Assembly: GCA_049517675.1 (NCBI GenBank)
Contig: JBEKRV010000008.1
Span: 30,152 to 94,151, forward strand
Direction: 5' to 3'
Origin: Bog-756 sp049517675
Lineage (GTDB): Bacteria; Actinomycetota; Acidimicrobiia; Acidimicrobiales; RAAP-2
Length of the DNA stretch: 64,000 nt
Shown: positions 43,163-51,345 of the stretch, piece after piece
Layout of the letters: each line of letters starts with the position of its first letter
How positions within the stretch are numbered: position 1 is the first letter of the stretch
Position numbers and translations under genes: made by a program
Notes under the pieces: model-generated
Database searches by the model: none
Told to the model about the DNA's origin: nothing
The model's input: the letters and a program-made list of their open reading frames with translations, nothing else

Positions 43163-44422
43163 GTGACCGACTCCACCGCGACCGCCCCGACCCCTCCCGA
43201 CGCCCCCGGACCGGAGGGTGGTCGGCCCGGTCGATGGGCCGGCGGTGGCTGGCCCGGCGGACCCCGGAGTCGGGGTGGGCGCCGGGCCGTCTACAACCGC
43301 CGGCACCGGGCGGCCGACGAGCGGTGGTCGATTCCCGGCCGCCTGGTGGCTGCGGCGATGTCCCGTCCCGAGGCGGTGCTCGCCCTGAGTGGCCGGCGTG
43401 CACCGGTGGAGCGCGACGGCCGCGTCCTCAACCGCGGTGTGCAGGCGCTGCTCGAGCTCGTCGCCGTCCTGGACCGGACGACCAACCGGGGAGGCGGCAC
43501 CCCCGATCCGGTCGGGACCCGTGACGTCTTCGCCGCCACCACCCGGATGGTCATGCCGGCACGGACCGACGTCCACGTGACCGGGCGGACCATCCCCGGG
43601 GCCGAGGGTGGCCCCGACCTCCGGGTCCGGATCTACCGGCGCTTCGGCGTCGGGATCGGCCGCCCGTGGAGGCGCCCCTCGGCCATCGCCTACTTCCACG
43701 GCGGTGGCTGGGTCGTCGGGAACCTCGACTCCCACGACGCGTCGTGCCGGCTGGTGGCCGCGGTGAGCGGGTGCGTCGTGGTCGCGGTCGACTACCGGCT
43801 GGCCCCCGAGCACCCGTTCCCGGCCGCGGTCGAGGACGCGGTGGCGGCCTACGGGTGGATCCAGCGGAACCACGTGACCCTGGGCACGGCGCCGGGCCGG
43901 GTCGGGGTCATGGGCGACAGCGCCGGGGGGAACCTCGCCGCCGTCGTCGCCCAGGAGACCCGCCCCGGGCAGCGGTCGGCCGCCGCCGACGTGCCGCCGC
44001 CGGTGGCCCAGTGCCTCGTCTACCCGTCCGTGGACGCCCGGTTCGTGACCGAGTCGTACCGGGTGATGGGGGACGGTTTCCTCCTCACCAGCGAGAGCAT
44101 GGCCGCCTACCGGGCCCACTACGTGCCCGACCCGGCCGACTGGGAGACGGTGCGGGCGTCCCCGATCCTGTGCGAGGACCTCACCGGGGTCGCCCCTGCC
44201 GTGGTGGTCACCGCCGGATTCGACCCGCTACGCGACGAGGGTGCAGGTTACGCCCTGGCACTGGCCGACGCCGGCGTCGAGGTCGAGTACCGCTGCTACG
44301 ACGACATGGTCCACGGTTTCTTCGGCATGGGCGTGGTGCCCGACTGCCTGGCCCTGGCCACCGAGGTGTGCGACGCCATGGGCTCGCTCATGCGACGGGC
44401 GGCCGTGCCCGCGGACGGCTGA
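43163..44422 (+). CDS. alpha/beta hydrolase (HSL-type esterase/lipase)
   Basis: A 419-residue hydrolase of the hormone-sensitive-lipase group. The oxyanion motif is HGGGW in YFHGGGWVVGNL, the nucleophile Ser is in GDSAGGN, Asp is in TAGFDPLRDEG, and His is in DMVHGFFGM. This makes a full Ser-Asp-His triad. The N-terminal 100 residues are Gly/Arg/Pro-rich and longer than in typical members, so the real start might be further in. The preferred substrates of this group are short-chain acyl esters. It faces away from the dehydrogenase gene. Confidence 0.86.
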   Translation: MTDSTATAPTPPDAPGPEGGRPGRWAGGGWPGGPRSRGGRRAVYNRRHRAADERWSIPGRLVAAAMSRPEAVLALSGRRAPVERDGRVLNRGVQALLELVAVLDRTTNRGGGTPDPVGTRDVFAATTRMVMPARTDVHVTGRTIPGAEGGPDLRVRIYRRFGVGIGRPWRRPSAIAYFHGGGWVVGNLDSHDASCRLVAAVSGCVVVAVDYRLAPEHPFPAAVEDAVAAYGWIQRNHVTLGTAPGRVGVMGDSAGGNLAAVVAQETRPGQRSAAADVPPPVAQCLVYPSVDARFVTESYRVMGDGFLLTSESMAAYRAHYVPDPADWETVRASPILCEDLTGVAPAVVVTAGFDPLRDEGAGYALALADAGVEVEYRCYDDMVHGFFGMGVVPDCLALATEVCDAMGSLMRRAAVPADG

Positions 44423-44441
44423 GCGGGGCCCGGGCGGCCTC

Positions 44442-44447
44442 TACACT
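44442..44447 (+). promoter_or_regulatory. -10 hexamer TACACT for the S51-like peptidase gene
   Basis: TACACT ends 6 nt before the ATG at 44454, placing the expected transcription start on the A of ATG. Confidence 0.5.
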
Positions 44448-44453
44448 CCGCAC

Positions 44454-45146
44454 ATGGACACGACCCCGGGAATCCTGGCCCTCGTCGGCGGTGGCGAATG
44501 GCAGGAGGGCTGTTCCTTCGACGCCGACCTCCTCGCCGCCTCGGGGTCCGACGAGGTCCTGGTGCTCCCGACGGCTGCCGCCTATGAGCACCCCGAGCGC
44601 CTGGTGGCCCGGGCCGCCTCATGGTTCGAGCCGTTGGGGGGTCAGGTGGAGGGTCTGATGGTGCTCACCCGTGCCGATGCCGAGAACGACGGCGCCGCCG
44701 CCATCATGCGCCGGGCCCGTCTCGTCTACCTGGCCGGGAGCTCCCCGATGCACATCCGGAGCGTGCTGAAGCACTCCGGCGTGTGGGACGCGCTGGTGGC
44801 CGCGTGGCACGACGGGGCCGTGGTGGCCGGCTCGTCCGGGGCAGCCATGGCGCTGACCGACCCCATGGTCGACGCCCGGGGGGGAGGTCTCACCATCGGG
44901 CTCGGGCTGGTGTCCGGTGTGGCGGTGGTGCCGCACTTCGGCGACGACACCGAGGACGAGCTCGGGCAGAAGATGCACCGTTCGGTGCTGCTCGCGCCGG
45001 CCGACATCCCGGTGGTCGGGATACCGGAGCGGACGGCCCTGATCCGCGACCCGCAGGGGACATGGCGCTCGGTCGGGGCCGGTCCGGTCGCGGTGTTCCT
45101 CGACGGGAAGGCGGCCCCCGACGGGCTCGCCGCGCTCCCTGCCTGA
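44454..45146 (+). CDS. peptidase S51/cyanophycinase-like (type 1 glutamine amidotransferase-like) protein
   Basis: A 230-residue protein with LALVGGGEWQ at the N-terminus, YLAGSSPMHI, and the nucleophile elbow VAGSSGAAMAL, where the Ser of GSSGA is in the position of the S51 catalytic serine. These features fit the dipeptidase E/cyanophycinase fold. The substrate is not predictable. The ATG start is supported by TACACT 6 nt upstream. It follows the esterase by 31 bp and converges on the cyclophilin genes. Confidence 0.75.
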   Translation: MDTTPGILALVGGGEWQEGCSFDADLLAASGSDEVLVLPTAAAYEHPERLVARAASWFEPLGGQVEGLMVLTRADAENDGAAAIMRRARLVYLAGSSPMHIRSVLKHSGVWDALVAAWHDGAVVAGSSGAAMALTDPMVDARGGGLTIGLGLVSGVAVVPHFGDDTEDELGQKMHRSVLLAPADIPVVGIPERTALIRDPQGTWRSVGAGPVAVFLDGKAAPDGLAALPA

Positions 45147-45197
45147 ACCGGGCGGCTCGACCGGGGCAGACCCTCCGGGTCCGCCGACCGGGACGGA

Positions 45198-45752
45198 TCA
45201 GTCGCCCTCGGTGATCACGACGGCCTCGATGACCACCTGCTCGGACGGGGATCCGGAGCGGCTGCCCACCGACTCGATGGCTCGCACCACGTCGAGTCCC
45301 TTGACCACCTTGCCGAACAGCGAGTAGTTGGGCGGAAGGCCGACGCCGTCGGGGCCGCTCACGATGAAGAACTGGCTCCCGTTGGTGTTGGGGCCGGCGT
45401 TGGCCATGGCGATCGAGCCGATCTCGTAACGGCCGGGGGCCGGTAGCTCGTCCTCGAACTTGTAGCCGGGCCCACCGCGGCCGGAGCCTTCGGGGTCGCC
45501 GCCCTGGCACATGAACCCGGGGATGATCCGGTGGAAGACGATCCCGTCGTAGTAGTGCCAACGGGCGAGGAAGACGAAGTTGTTGACCGTCTTGGGCGCG
45601 GCGATGGGGTTGAGGGAGATGGTCAGCGCGCCCTTGTTGGTCAGCATCTCCGCCGTGTACGTCTTGGTCGGATCGATGATCATCGGTGGCGCGGCGTCGA
45701 AGCGCTGCGTCTTCGGGCTGGAGCCGTCTGCTGCGGGGATCTCGGGTGCCAT
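45198..45752 (-). CDS. cyclophilin-type peptidyl-prolyl cis-trans isomerase (soluble)
   Basis: A 184-residue cyclophilin that catalyses prolyl bond isomerisation in proteins. The core reads TVNNFVFLARWHYYDGIVFHRIIPGFMCQGGDP, here spread over strand and loop, then NTNGSQFFIV and YSLFGKVVKG, containing the usual Arg, Phe and Gln active-site residues. I see no signal sequence or membrane helix, so it is cytoplasmic. AGGAG stands about 8 nt before the ATG at 45752. It lies 71 bp downstream of a membrane-anchored cyclophilin gene and is probably a tandem paralogue. Confidence 0.9.
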   Translation of the reverse strand: MAPEIPAADGSSPKTQRFDAAPPMIIDPTKTYTAEMLTNKGALTISLNPIAAPKTVNNFVFLARWHYYDGIVFHRIIPGFMCQGGDPEGSGRGGPGYKFEDELPAPGRYEIGSIAMANAGPNTNGSQFFIVSGPDGVGLPPNYSLFGKVVKGLDVVRAIESVGSRSGSPSEQVVIEAVVITEGD

Positions 45753-45823
45753 GGATCTGCTCCTGGAGGTCGGGGAGTCGTTGGTGAAGGGGACTGGTTC
45801 GGCCTGGTTCGGACCGGGTCGGA

Positions 45824-46645
45824 CTAGGACGAGGTGATCGTCACCGACAGCATCCGGTGGATGACGTCCGGAGGTACGCCGTTGGCGTTGGGGTTGGCGT
45901 TGCCGTCGGCGTTGATCTTCTGGACCACGTCCATCCCCGACGTGACCTGGCCGAACAGTGCGTACTGGGCCGGAAGGCTCTCGCCTTCGGGCCCGGCCAC
46001 GATGAAGAATTGGTTGCTCGACGTGCCGGACGGGGCCTGCTCGGTCTTGGCCATGGCCAGCGATCCCAGGGGGTACTGGGGGCTGGCGGTGGCGGGCACC
46101 TCGCCCTGGACGGTGTAGCCCACGGCACCGGACCCGGTGCCCGTGGGGTCGCCCGTCTGGTTCATGAAGCTCGGGATGACCCGTTGGAAGGTGACGCAGT
46201 TGTAGTACTTCTGGTCGGCCAGGAACACGAAATCGTTGACGGCGACCGGGGCGGTGCTGGCGTCCAGCGTGGCGACGATGGTCCCGACGTCGGTCTTGAT
46301 CGTCGCCGTGTAGGTCTTCGACGTGTCGATCGTCATGGGCGGGGCCTTGTACTGCGGGTTCGGAAGCGGCGTCGACGGATTGGACGGGCACCCCGCCGCC
46401 TTGGACGCGGCATCGGCGGTGGCCTGGGCCGCCGACGGCCGGGTCGTCGTCGTGGTCGTCGTCGTGGCGGCGGTGGATTTGCCGTGGTGGCCGAAGATGA
46501 GGAGTGACAGCCCCACCACGATCACCACGACGACGCCGATCGTCGCGTAACGACGAATGCCCTGCCTGCGCTTCGCCGCCTTCTGAGCGGCCTCGCGGCG
46601 AGCCTGTCGTCCGGCCTTCTGACGTTCACGTTTCTCGGTTCCCAC
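45824..46645 (-). CDS. cyclophilin-type peptidyl-prolyl isomerase with membrane anchor
   Basis: A 273-residue protein. A basic N-terminus (EKRERQKAGRQARREAAQKA) precedes one membrane helix (ATIGVVVVIVVGLSLLIF), a run of nine threonines and a spacer. The cyclophilin domain follows, with VAVNDFVFLADQKYY, VTFQRVIPSFMNQTGDP, SSNQFFIVAGPEG and YALFGQVTSG. The domain thus faces the outside and probably helps fold exported proteins. The GTG at 46645 is chosen because TACCCT lies 7 nt upstream and the longer frame runs into lysC's promoter. It is divergent from lysC. Confidence 0.88.
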   Translation of the reverse strand: MGTEKRERQKAGRQARREAAQKAAKRRQGIRRYATIGVVVVIVVGLSLLIFGHHGKSTAATTTTTTTTRPSAAQATADAASKAAGCPSNPSTPLPNPQYKAPPMTIDTSKTYTATIKTDVGTIVATLDASTAPVAVNDFVFLADQKYYNCVTFQRVIPSFMNQTGDPTGTGSGAVGYTVQGEVPATASPQYPLGSLAMAKTEQAPSGTSSNQFFIVAGPEGESLPAQYALFGQVTSGMDVVQKINADGNANPNANGVPPDVIHRMLSVTITSS

Positions 46646-46652
46646 GGCCTGC

Positions 46653-46658
46653 AGGGTA
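46653..46658 (-). promoter_or_regulatory. -10 hexamer TACCCT for the anchored cyclophilin gene
   Basis: TACCCT ends 7 nt before the GTG at 46645 and sets the start codon choice. Confidence 0.5.
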
Positions 46659-46725
46659 GTCGGTCCGACCGGAGGGTCCAGAGCGCCGGAGGTGTCGGGC
46701 CGCCGGGCCCGGGTGCGTCGGGTTG

Positions 46726-46731
46726 TAGCCT
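46726..46731 (+). promoter_or_regulatory. -10 hexamer TAGCCT for lysC
   Basis: TAGCCT ends 8 nt before the lysC ATG, in the leaderless layout. Confidence 0.5.
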
Positions 46732-46739
46732 GGTGCACC

Positions 46740-47951
46740 ATGTCTCTCGTGGTCCAGAAGTTCGGCGGGACGTCGGTCGCCGATGCCGACCGCATCCGCG
46801 CCGTGGCCGATCACGTGGCCCGGACCCGCAAGGCCGGGAACGACGTCGTCGTGGTGGTCAGCGCCATGGGCAAGACCACCGACCAGCTGGTCCGCCTGGC
46901 CGCCGACGTCAGCGCCGTCCGGCCGGAGCGCGAGATCGACATGCTCCTCAGTTCGGGGGAGCGGATCACCATGGCCCTGCTGTGCATGGCCCTGGCCGAT
47001 CTGGGGGTCGACGCCACCTCGTTCACCGGTAGCCAGGCCGGCATGATCACCGACACCGTCCACACCCGGGCCAAGATCCTGGAGGTGAGGGGCGACCGGC
47101 TCCGGGCCACCCTGGCCGCAGGAGGGGTGCCGGTGGTCGCCGGATTCCAGGGCGTGTCGACGGACCAGGAGGTCACGACGCTCGGGAGGGGCGGTTCGGA
47201 CACCACCGCCGTCGCCCTGGCCGCCGCACTCGGTGCCGACGCCTGCGAGATCTACACCGATGTCTCGGGCGTCTTCACCACCGACCCCCGCATCGTGCCC
47301 GAGGCCCGAAAGCTGGCCCGGGTCAGCTACGACGAGATGCAGGAGATGGCGGCCACCGGCGGCCGGGTCCTCGCGCTCCGGTCGGTGGAGTTCGCCCGCA
47401 ACCACAACGTCCCGCTCCACGTGCGCTCGAGCTTCACCTGGGAGCCGGGCACGTGGGTCGACAAGGAGGATCCGTCCATGGAGCAGGCAGTCGTCACCGC
47501 GGTGACCCACGACCTGTCGGAGGCGAAGGTGACCGTCACCGGGGTGCCCGACCGACCCGGGGTGGCGGCAACGCTGTTCCGTGGCCTCGCCGACAAGAAC
47601 ATCAACGTGGACATGATCGTCCAGAACGTCTCGGTGCACGGGACGACGGACATCTCGTTCACCATCCCCGAGTCGGACCTGGCCGTGAGCACCGAGGTCT
47701 GCGAGGCGCTCGTACCCGAGCTCGGCGCCACCGGCGTGATCAGTGACGGCGACGTCGCCCGGGTGTCCCTCGTCGGCGTGGGGATGAAGACCCACCCCGG
47801 GGTCACGGCCCTCACCTTCGAGACGCTCGCCGCCCATGGCATCAACATCGAGATGATCTCGACCTCGTCGATCCGGATCTCGTGCCTCATCCGCGCCGGG
47901 CAGGCCGAGGACGCGGTGCGGGCCCTGCACGCCGCCTTCGAGCTCGCCTGA
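46740..47951 (+). CDS. lysC: aspartate kinase
   Basis: A 403-residue enzyme that phosphorylates aspartate, the first step to lysine, threonine, methionine and diaminopimelate. The kinase part starts VVQKFGGTSVADADRIRAVA and includes VAGFQGVSTDQEVTTLGRGGSDTTAVALA, as in actinobacterial LysC. Two ACT domains follow, with VTGVPDRPGVAATLFRGLADK and VGVGMKTHPGVTALTFETLA, the allosteric sites for lysine/threonine feedback. An internal start for the regulatory beta chain is known in some relatives; I cannot confirm one here. It precedes asd by 61 bp, the classic order, although asd has its own -10 element. Confidence 0.96.
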   Translation: MSLVVQKFGGTSVADADRIRAVADHVARTRKAGNDVVVVVSAMGKTTDQLVRLAADVSAVRPEREIDMLLSSGERITMALLCMALADLGVDATSFTGSQAGMITDTVHTRAKILEVRGDRLRATLAAGGVPVVAGFQGVSTDQEVTTLGRGGSDTTAVALAAALGADACEIYTDVSGVFTTDPRIVPEARKLARVSYDEMQEMAATGGRVLALRSVEFARNHNVPLHVRSSFTWEPGTWVDKEDPSMEQAVVTAVTHDLSEAKVTVTGVPDRPGVAATLFRGLADKNINVDMIVQNVSVHGTTDISFTIPESDLAVSTEVCEALVPELGATGVISDGDVARVSLVGVGMKTHPGVTALTFETLAAHGINIEMISTSSIRISCLIRAGQAEDAVRALHAAFELA

Positions 47952-47999
47952 CCGCGGCGGGCCGCCGCCCGCCGGCCGAGGACCCCCGGCGACCCCCCG

Positions 48000-48005
48000 T
48001 AGACT
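48000..48005 (+). promoter_or_regulatory. -10 hexamer TAGACT for asd
   Basis: TAGACT ends 7 nt before the asd ATG, suggesting asd can be transcribed apart from lysC. Confidence 0.5.
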
Positions 48006-48012
48006 GGGCCCC

Positions 48013-49044
48013 ATGCGCATCGGAGTGGTCGGGGCAACCGGACAGGTCGGCACGGTCATGCAGGCGATCCTGGAGGAGCGCGGCTTCCCGGTCGACGGGA
48101 TCCGCCTGTTCGCCTCGGCCCGGTCCGCCGGGCGGACCCTGGTCTTCCGCGGGGAGTCGATCGTCGTCGAGGACGCGTCCGCAGCCGACGTCTCGGGACT
48201 GGACATCGCCCTCTTCTCGAGTGGGGCCACCGCGTCGCGGGTGCTCGCGCCCCGGTTCGCCGAGGCCGGGGCCGTCGTGATCGACAACTCGTCGGCGTGG
48301 AGGATGGACCCCGACGTCCCGCTGGTCGTCCCCGAGGTCAACGAGGCGGCGCTGTCCAGCATTCCGAAGGGGATCGTGGCCAACCCCAACTGCACGACCA
48401 TGGTGGCCATGCCGGTGCTGAAGCCGCTCCACGACGCCGCCGGCCTCGACCGGCTGATCGTCTCGACCTACCAGGCGGTGTCGGGTTCCGGGCTCGCCGG
48501 GGTGGCCGAGCTCGACGCCCAGCTGAGGGCGACCGTCGACGCGGCCATCGGGCTCACCTTCGACGGTTCGGCGGTCACCGGGCCCCCCGCCTCGACCTTC
48601 GCGGCCACCATCGCCCACAACGTCCTCTCCATCGCCGGTTCGCTGGTGGAGGACGGATCGGGGGAGACCAACGAGGAGCAGAAGTTCCGCGACGAGAGCC
48701 GCAAGATCCTCGACATCCCCGACCTGGCGGTCACCTGCACCTGCGTGCGGGTCCCGGTGTTCACCGGGCATTCGCTGTCCATCGTGGCCGAGTTCGCACG
48801 CCCGCTCCCCCCGGACGAGGCCACCGCGTTGTTGGACGGGGCACCGGGCGTCCAGCTCTCGGACCTCCCCACCCCGCTCGGTGCTGCGGGCATCGACCCG
48901 TCGCTGGTCGGGCGGATCCGGGCGGCCGAGGGCGGCACCAACGCCCTGGCGCTCTTCGTCAGCGGCGACAACCTGCGCAAGGGTGCGGCGCTCAATGCGG
49001 TGCAGATCGCCGAGTCGCTGGTGCGGCTGGGTGTGGTGGCCTGA
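48013..49044 (+). CDS. asd: aspartate-semialdehyde dehydrogenase
   Basis: A 343-residue NADP-dependent enzyme that reduces aspartyl phosphate to the semialdehyde. The N-terminal Rossmann motif is VVGATGQVGTVM. The catalytic Cys127 is in NPNCTTM, and the substrate region includes STYQAVSGSGLAGV and the later VRVPVFTGHSLSI with its histidine. The length is standard. It is directly downstream of lysC, so the two supply the diaminopimelate needed for the cell wall. Confidence 0.96.
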   Translation: MRIGVVGATGQVGTVMQAILEERGFPVDGIRLFASARSAGRTLVFRGESIVVEDASAADVSGLDIALFSSGATASRVLAPRFAEAGAVVIDNSSAWRMDPDVPLVVPEVNEAALSSIPKGIVANPNCTTMVAMPVLKPLHDAAGLDRLIVSTYQAVSGSGLAGVAELDAQLRATVDAAIGLTFDGSAVTGPPASTFAATIAHNVLSIAGSLVEDGSGETNEEQKFRDESRKILDIPDLAVTCTCVRVPVFTGHSLSIVAEFARPLPPDEATALLDGAPGVQLSDLPTPLGAAGIDPSLVGRIRAAEGGTNALALFVSGDNLRKGAALNAVQIAESLVRLGVVA

Positions 49045-49065
49045 CGGCGGGGACCCGTCCGCCGT
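49044..49065. terminator. hairpin between convergent asd and phoU
   Basis: ACGGCGG and CCGCCGT pair over 7 bp around an 8-nt loop, right after the asd stop and before the phoU stop. There is no T-tract, so rho-independent activity is uncertain; it may act in both directions. Confidence 0.35.
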
Positions 49066-49079
49066 GGGCCGTCGCTCCG

Positions 49080-49712
49080 TCAGTCGGCGGTGACGACGGT
49101 GGTGCGTGACAGCACGGCGACCCGCTTCGCCAGATTGACGGCGTGGTCGCCGAACCGCTCGTAGAAGCGGGCCAGCAGGGCCAGCTCGACCGCGACCGGC
49201 AGCGGCATGGTGCCGGCGACCACCTCGACGGTGAGGCTGACGTGCAGGTCGTCCATCTCGTCGTCGAGGTCGTCGACCAGCGCCCACCCGCCGGGTTGGC
49301 GCTCGGCGTAGGCGTCGGTGGTGGCCCGCCACATGTGGACCGCCACCTCGCCCATCCGCTCGAGCAGACCACGGCTCCGGGCGGAGAGCTCGGCGCCGAG
49401 TCCGCGTGCCGCCCGCCTGGCCACGTGCTCGGCCAGGTCGCCGTTCCGCTCGAGGTCGGGGAGCATCCGGATCACCGTCACCAGGTAGCGGAGCTGGTTG
49501 GGCGACGTGATACCGGCCACGGTCAGCTGCTGGAGCGTGAGCTCCTCGATGTCATGGCAGACGGAGTCGACGACCTCGTCGCGGTCGGCCAGGGCCTTGG
49601 CGGCCTCGCGGTCGCCGGCCAGGAGGGCGTGGGTCGCACCGGACACCGAGTCGCCGACTAGCGCGAAGAGCTGGAGCACCTTGCGGTCGATCTGTTCGAG
49701 CGGGGACTCCAC
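49080..49712 (-). CDS. phoU: phosphate signalling protein PhoU
   Basis: A 210-residue all-helical protein made of two PhoU repeats, with the metal-binding-type motifs DREVVDS-like (RDEVVDSVCHDIEE) and ERFGDHAVNLAKRV near the end. PhoU damps the PhoR/PhoB-type response and phosphate uptake by contacting the Pst transporter and sensor kinase. No pst or phoR gene is in the window. The GTG at 49712 is supported by TACGGT 6 nt upstream; the longer frame upstream overlaps the NADH dehydrogenase gene and is non-coding. Confidence 0.92.
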   Translation of the reverse strand: MESPLEQIDRKVLQLFALVGDSVSGATHALLAGDREAAKALADRDEVVDSVCHDIEELTLQQLTVAGITSPNQLRYLVTVIRMLPDLERNGDLAEHVARRAARGLGAELSARSRGLLERMGEVAVHMWRATTDAYAERQPGGWALVDDLDDEMDDLHVSLTVEVVAGTMPLPVAVELALLARFYERFGDHAVNLAKRVAVLSRTTVVTAD

Positions 49713-49718
49713 GGGACC

Positions 49719-49724
49719 ACCGTA
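49719..49724 (-). promoter_or_regulatory. -10 hexamer TACGGT for phoU
   Basis: TACGGT ends 6 nt before the GTG at 49712 and decides that start. Confidence 0.5.
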
Positions 49725-49762
49725 TCGCCAACGTGGGATCCGGTGGCCGGCGGCCGCGCACG

Positions 49763-51064
49763 TCAGTCGGCGACGGATCCTTCGGGGTCGTCCACCGCCG
49801 TCACGGTCTCCTCGCTGACGATGATGCGCGGACCGGAGCCCCACGACAGGTACCGCCAGGACCAGTTGACGAAGACCACGATCTTGTTGCGGAAGCCGAC
49901 CAGGTAGACCAGGTGCAGGCCGAGCCAGGCCAGCCAACCGAGGGTGCCGCGCACCACCCGGCCGCTCCTGAACTGGGTGATCGCCGCCCGGCGCCCGATG
50001 GTCGCCATGATCCCCTTGTCCGTGTAGTGGAAGGGACGGGTCGGCCTTCCGTCGAGCCGGGCCAGGATCTGGCGGGCGGCGTGCTCTCCGGACTGGATGG
50101 CCACCTGGGCGACCTGGGGACAGATCCGGTCGGCGTCCCCGCCGGGACCCCACGGCACCGCGGCGGCATCGCCGACGGCGTAGACGTCGTCGTGCCCCTC
50201 GACGGTGAGATCGGATCCCACCGTGAGGCGACCGTTCGGACCGGTCGGGGCGCCGATGGCCCCGGCCACGGTGTTCTCCACGGTGACCCCGCCTGCCCAC
50301 ACCACCGTGCGGGTCGGGATGAACGAGCCGTCGTCGAGCGCCACGCCGTCGGCGCTCACCGACTTGACCAACCGCCCGAGCCGGAGCTCGATCCCCCGGC
50401 CGGCCAGCGTGCTCGCCGCGTACTCCGCCGCGGACGGGCGGAACGGGGTGAGCAGCCTGTCGAGGGCGTCGACCAGGACGATCTGTCCGGCGGACCGGTC
50501 GAAGCGGAATCCGTCGTGCCTGACCGCGACATCGAGCAGCTCGGCCAGCGCGCCGGCGACCTCCACGCCGGTCGGTCCGCCTCCCACCACCACGAAGGTC
50601 AGGGCGCCGCGGTTCGCCGCGCCGTCCGGGTGGGCGTCGACGTCCTCGAGGCGGCGCAGGATGTGGTCCCGGAGACGCCGGGCGTCGGTGAGCGTGTACA
50701 GCGGGAAGCTGTGATCCGATGCCCCCGGGATCCCGAAGAACTTGGCCGTCGCCCCGCTGGCCACGACGAGCGAGTCGAAGGGGACGGGACCGGCATCGGC
50801 CAGGAGGACCTCACGGCGGTCCCAGTCGACGCCGGTGACCGTGGCCATCCGGAAGGTCACGTTGGCGGCCTTCCCGAAGATGACCCGGATCGGATAGGCG
50901 ACGTCGCCCGACTCCAGCCCGGCGGTCGCCACCTCGTACAGCAGCGGCTGGAAGGTGTGGAAGTTGCGCTGGTCGACGATGGTGACGTCGACCGGTTCGC
51001 CGATCAGCGCCCGGGCCGCGGAGAGGCCGGCGAACCCGGCCCCGACGACCACTACCCGGTGCAT
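49763..51064 (-). CDS. type II NADH dehydrogenase-like FAD-dependent oxidoreductase
   Basis: A 433-residue flavoprotein. The FAD motif is VVVVGAGFAGLSAARAL at the N-terminus, the NADH motif is FVVVGGGPTGVEVAGAL in the middle, and VYAVGDAAAVPW is the second FAD contact. FGIPGASDHSFPLYTL and KGIMATIGRRAAI with a C-terminal amphipathic or hydrophobic stretch (LGWLAWLGLHLVYLVGF) are typical of NDH-2, which passes electrons from NADH to quinone without pumping protons. It is therefore a peripheral membrane respiratory enzyme. The gene is upstream of phoU on the same strand, 50 bp apart. Confidence 0.93.
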   Translation of the reverse strand: MHRVVVVGAGFAGLSAARALIGEPVDVTIVDQRNFHTFQPLLYEVATAGLESGDVAYPIRVIFGKAANVTFRMATVTGVDWDRREVLLADAGPVPFDSLVVASGATAKFFGIPGASDHSFPLYTLTDARRLRDHILRRLEDVDAHPDGAANRGALTFVVVGGGPTGVEVAGALAELLDVAVRHDGFRFDRSAGQIVLVDALDRLLTPFRPSAAEYAASTLAGRGIELRLGRLVKSVSADGVALDDGSFIPTRTVVWAGGVTVENTVAGAIGAPTGPNGRLTVGSDLTVEGHDDVYAVGDAAAVPWGPGGDADRICPQVAQVAIQSGEHAARQILARLDGRPTRPFHYTDKGIMATIGRRAAITQFRSGRVVRGTLGWLAWLGLHLVYLVGFRNKIVVFVNWSWRYLSWGSGPRIIVSEETVTAVDDPEGSVAD

Positions 51065-51110
51065 CCACCCATGGTGGCACAGGGGACCCCACCCGACCCC
51101 ATGGAGGTGC

Positions 51111-51146
51111 GACCCGTCCGACCCGTCCGACCCGTCCGACCGGTCC
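51111..51146 (+). repeat. 9-bp tandem repeat, four copies
   Basis: Three exact copies of gacccgtcc and a fourth with one change (gaccggtcc), in the non-coding gap between the NADH dehydrogenase and rmuC genes. Confidence 0.8.
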
Positions 51147-51345
51147 TGCCGACCGGGAGGCCGTCAGACCCACGGGTGGTGCGAACTGGGGACCCCCGGG
51201 CCGGCGGTCCGGTCCGGCGGTCCCCGGGACGGTCACACCCCGTCGGTACGCTGCGCCGAGACCGCACCGGTCGCCCCGGATGGACGGGGCTCCGGCCGTG
51301 CCCGTCGGGGGTGCGGCACCGAACCGGCTGCGTGGGAGGGACGTC

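Noticed and set aside
42224..44119. Upstream extension of the hydroxybutyryl-CoA dehydrogenase frame to 631 codons
   Set aside because: The extra residues are non-coding-like and overlap the divergent esterase. The ATG at 43078 starts directly on the NAD-binding domain.
46626..48410. 594-codon minus-strand frame across lysC and asd
   Set aside because: Composition typical of an antisense shadow; the plus-strand genes are unambiguous.
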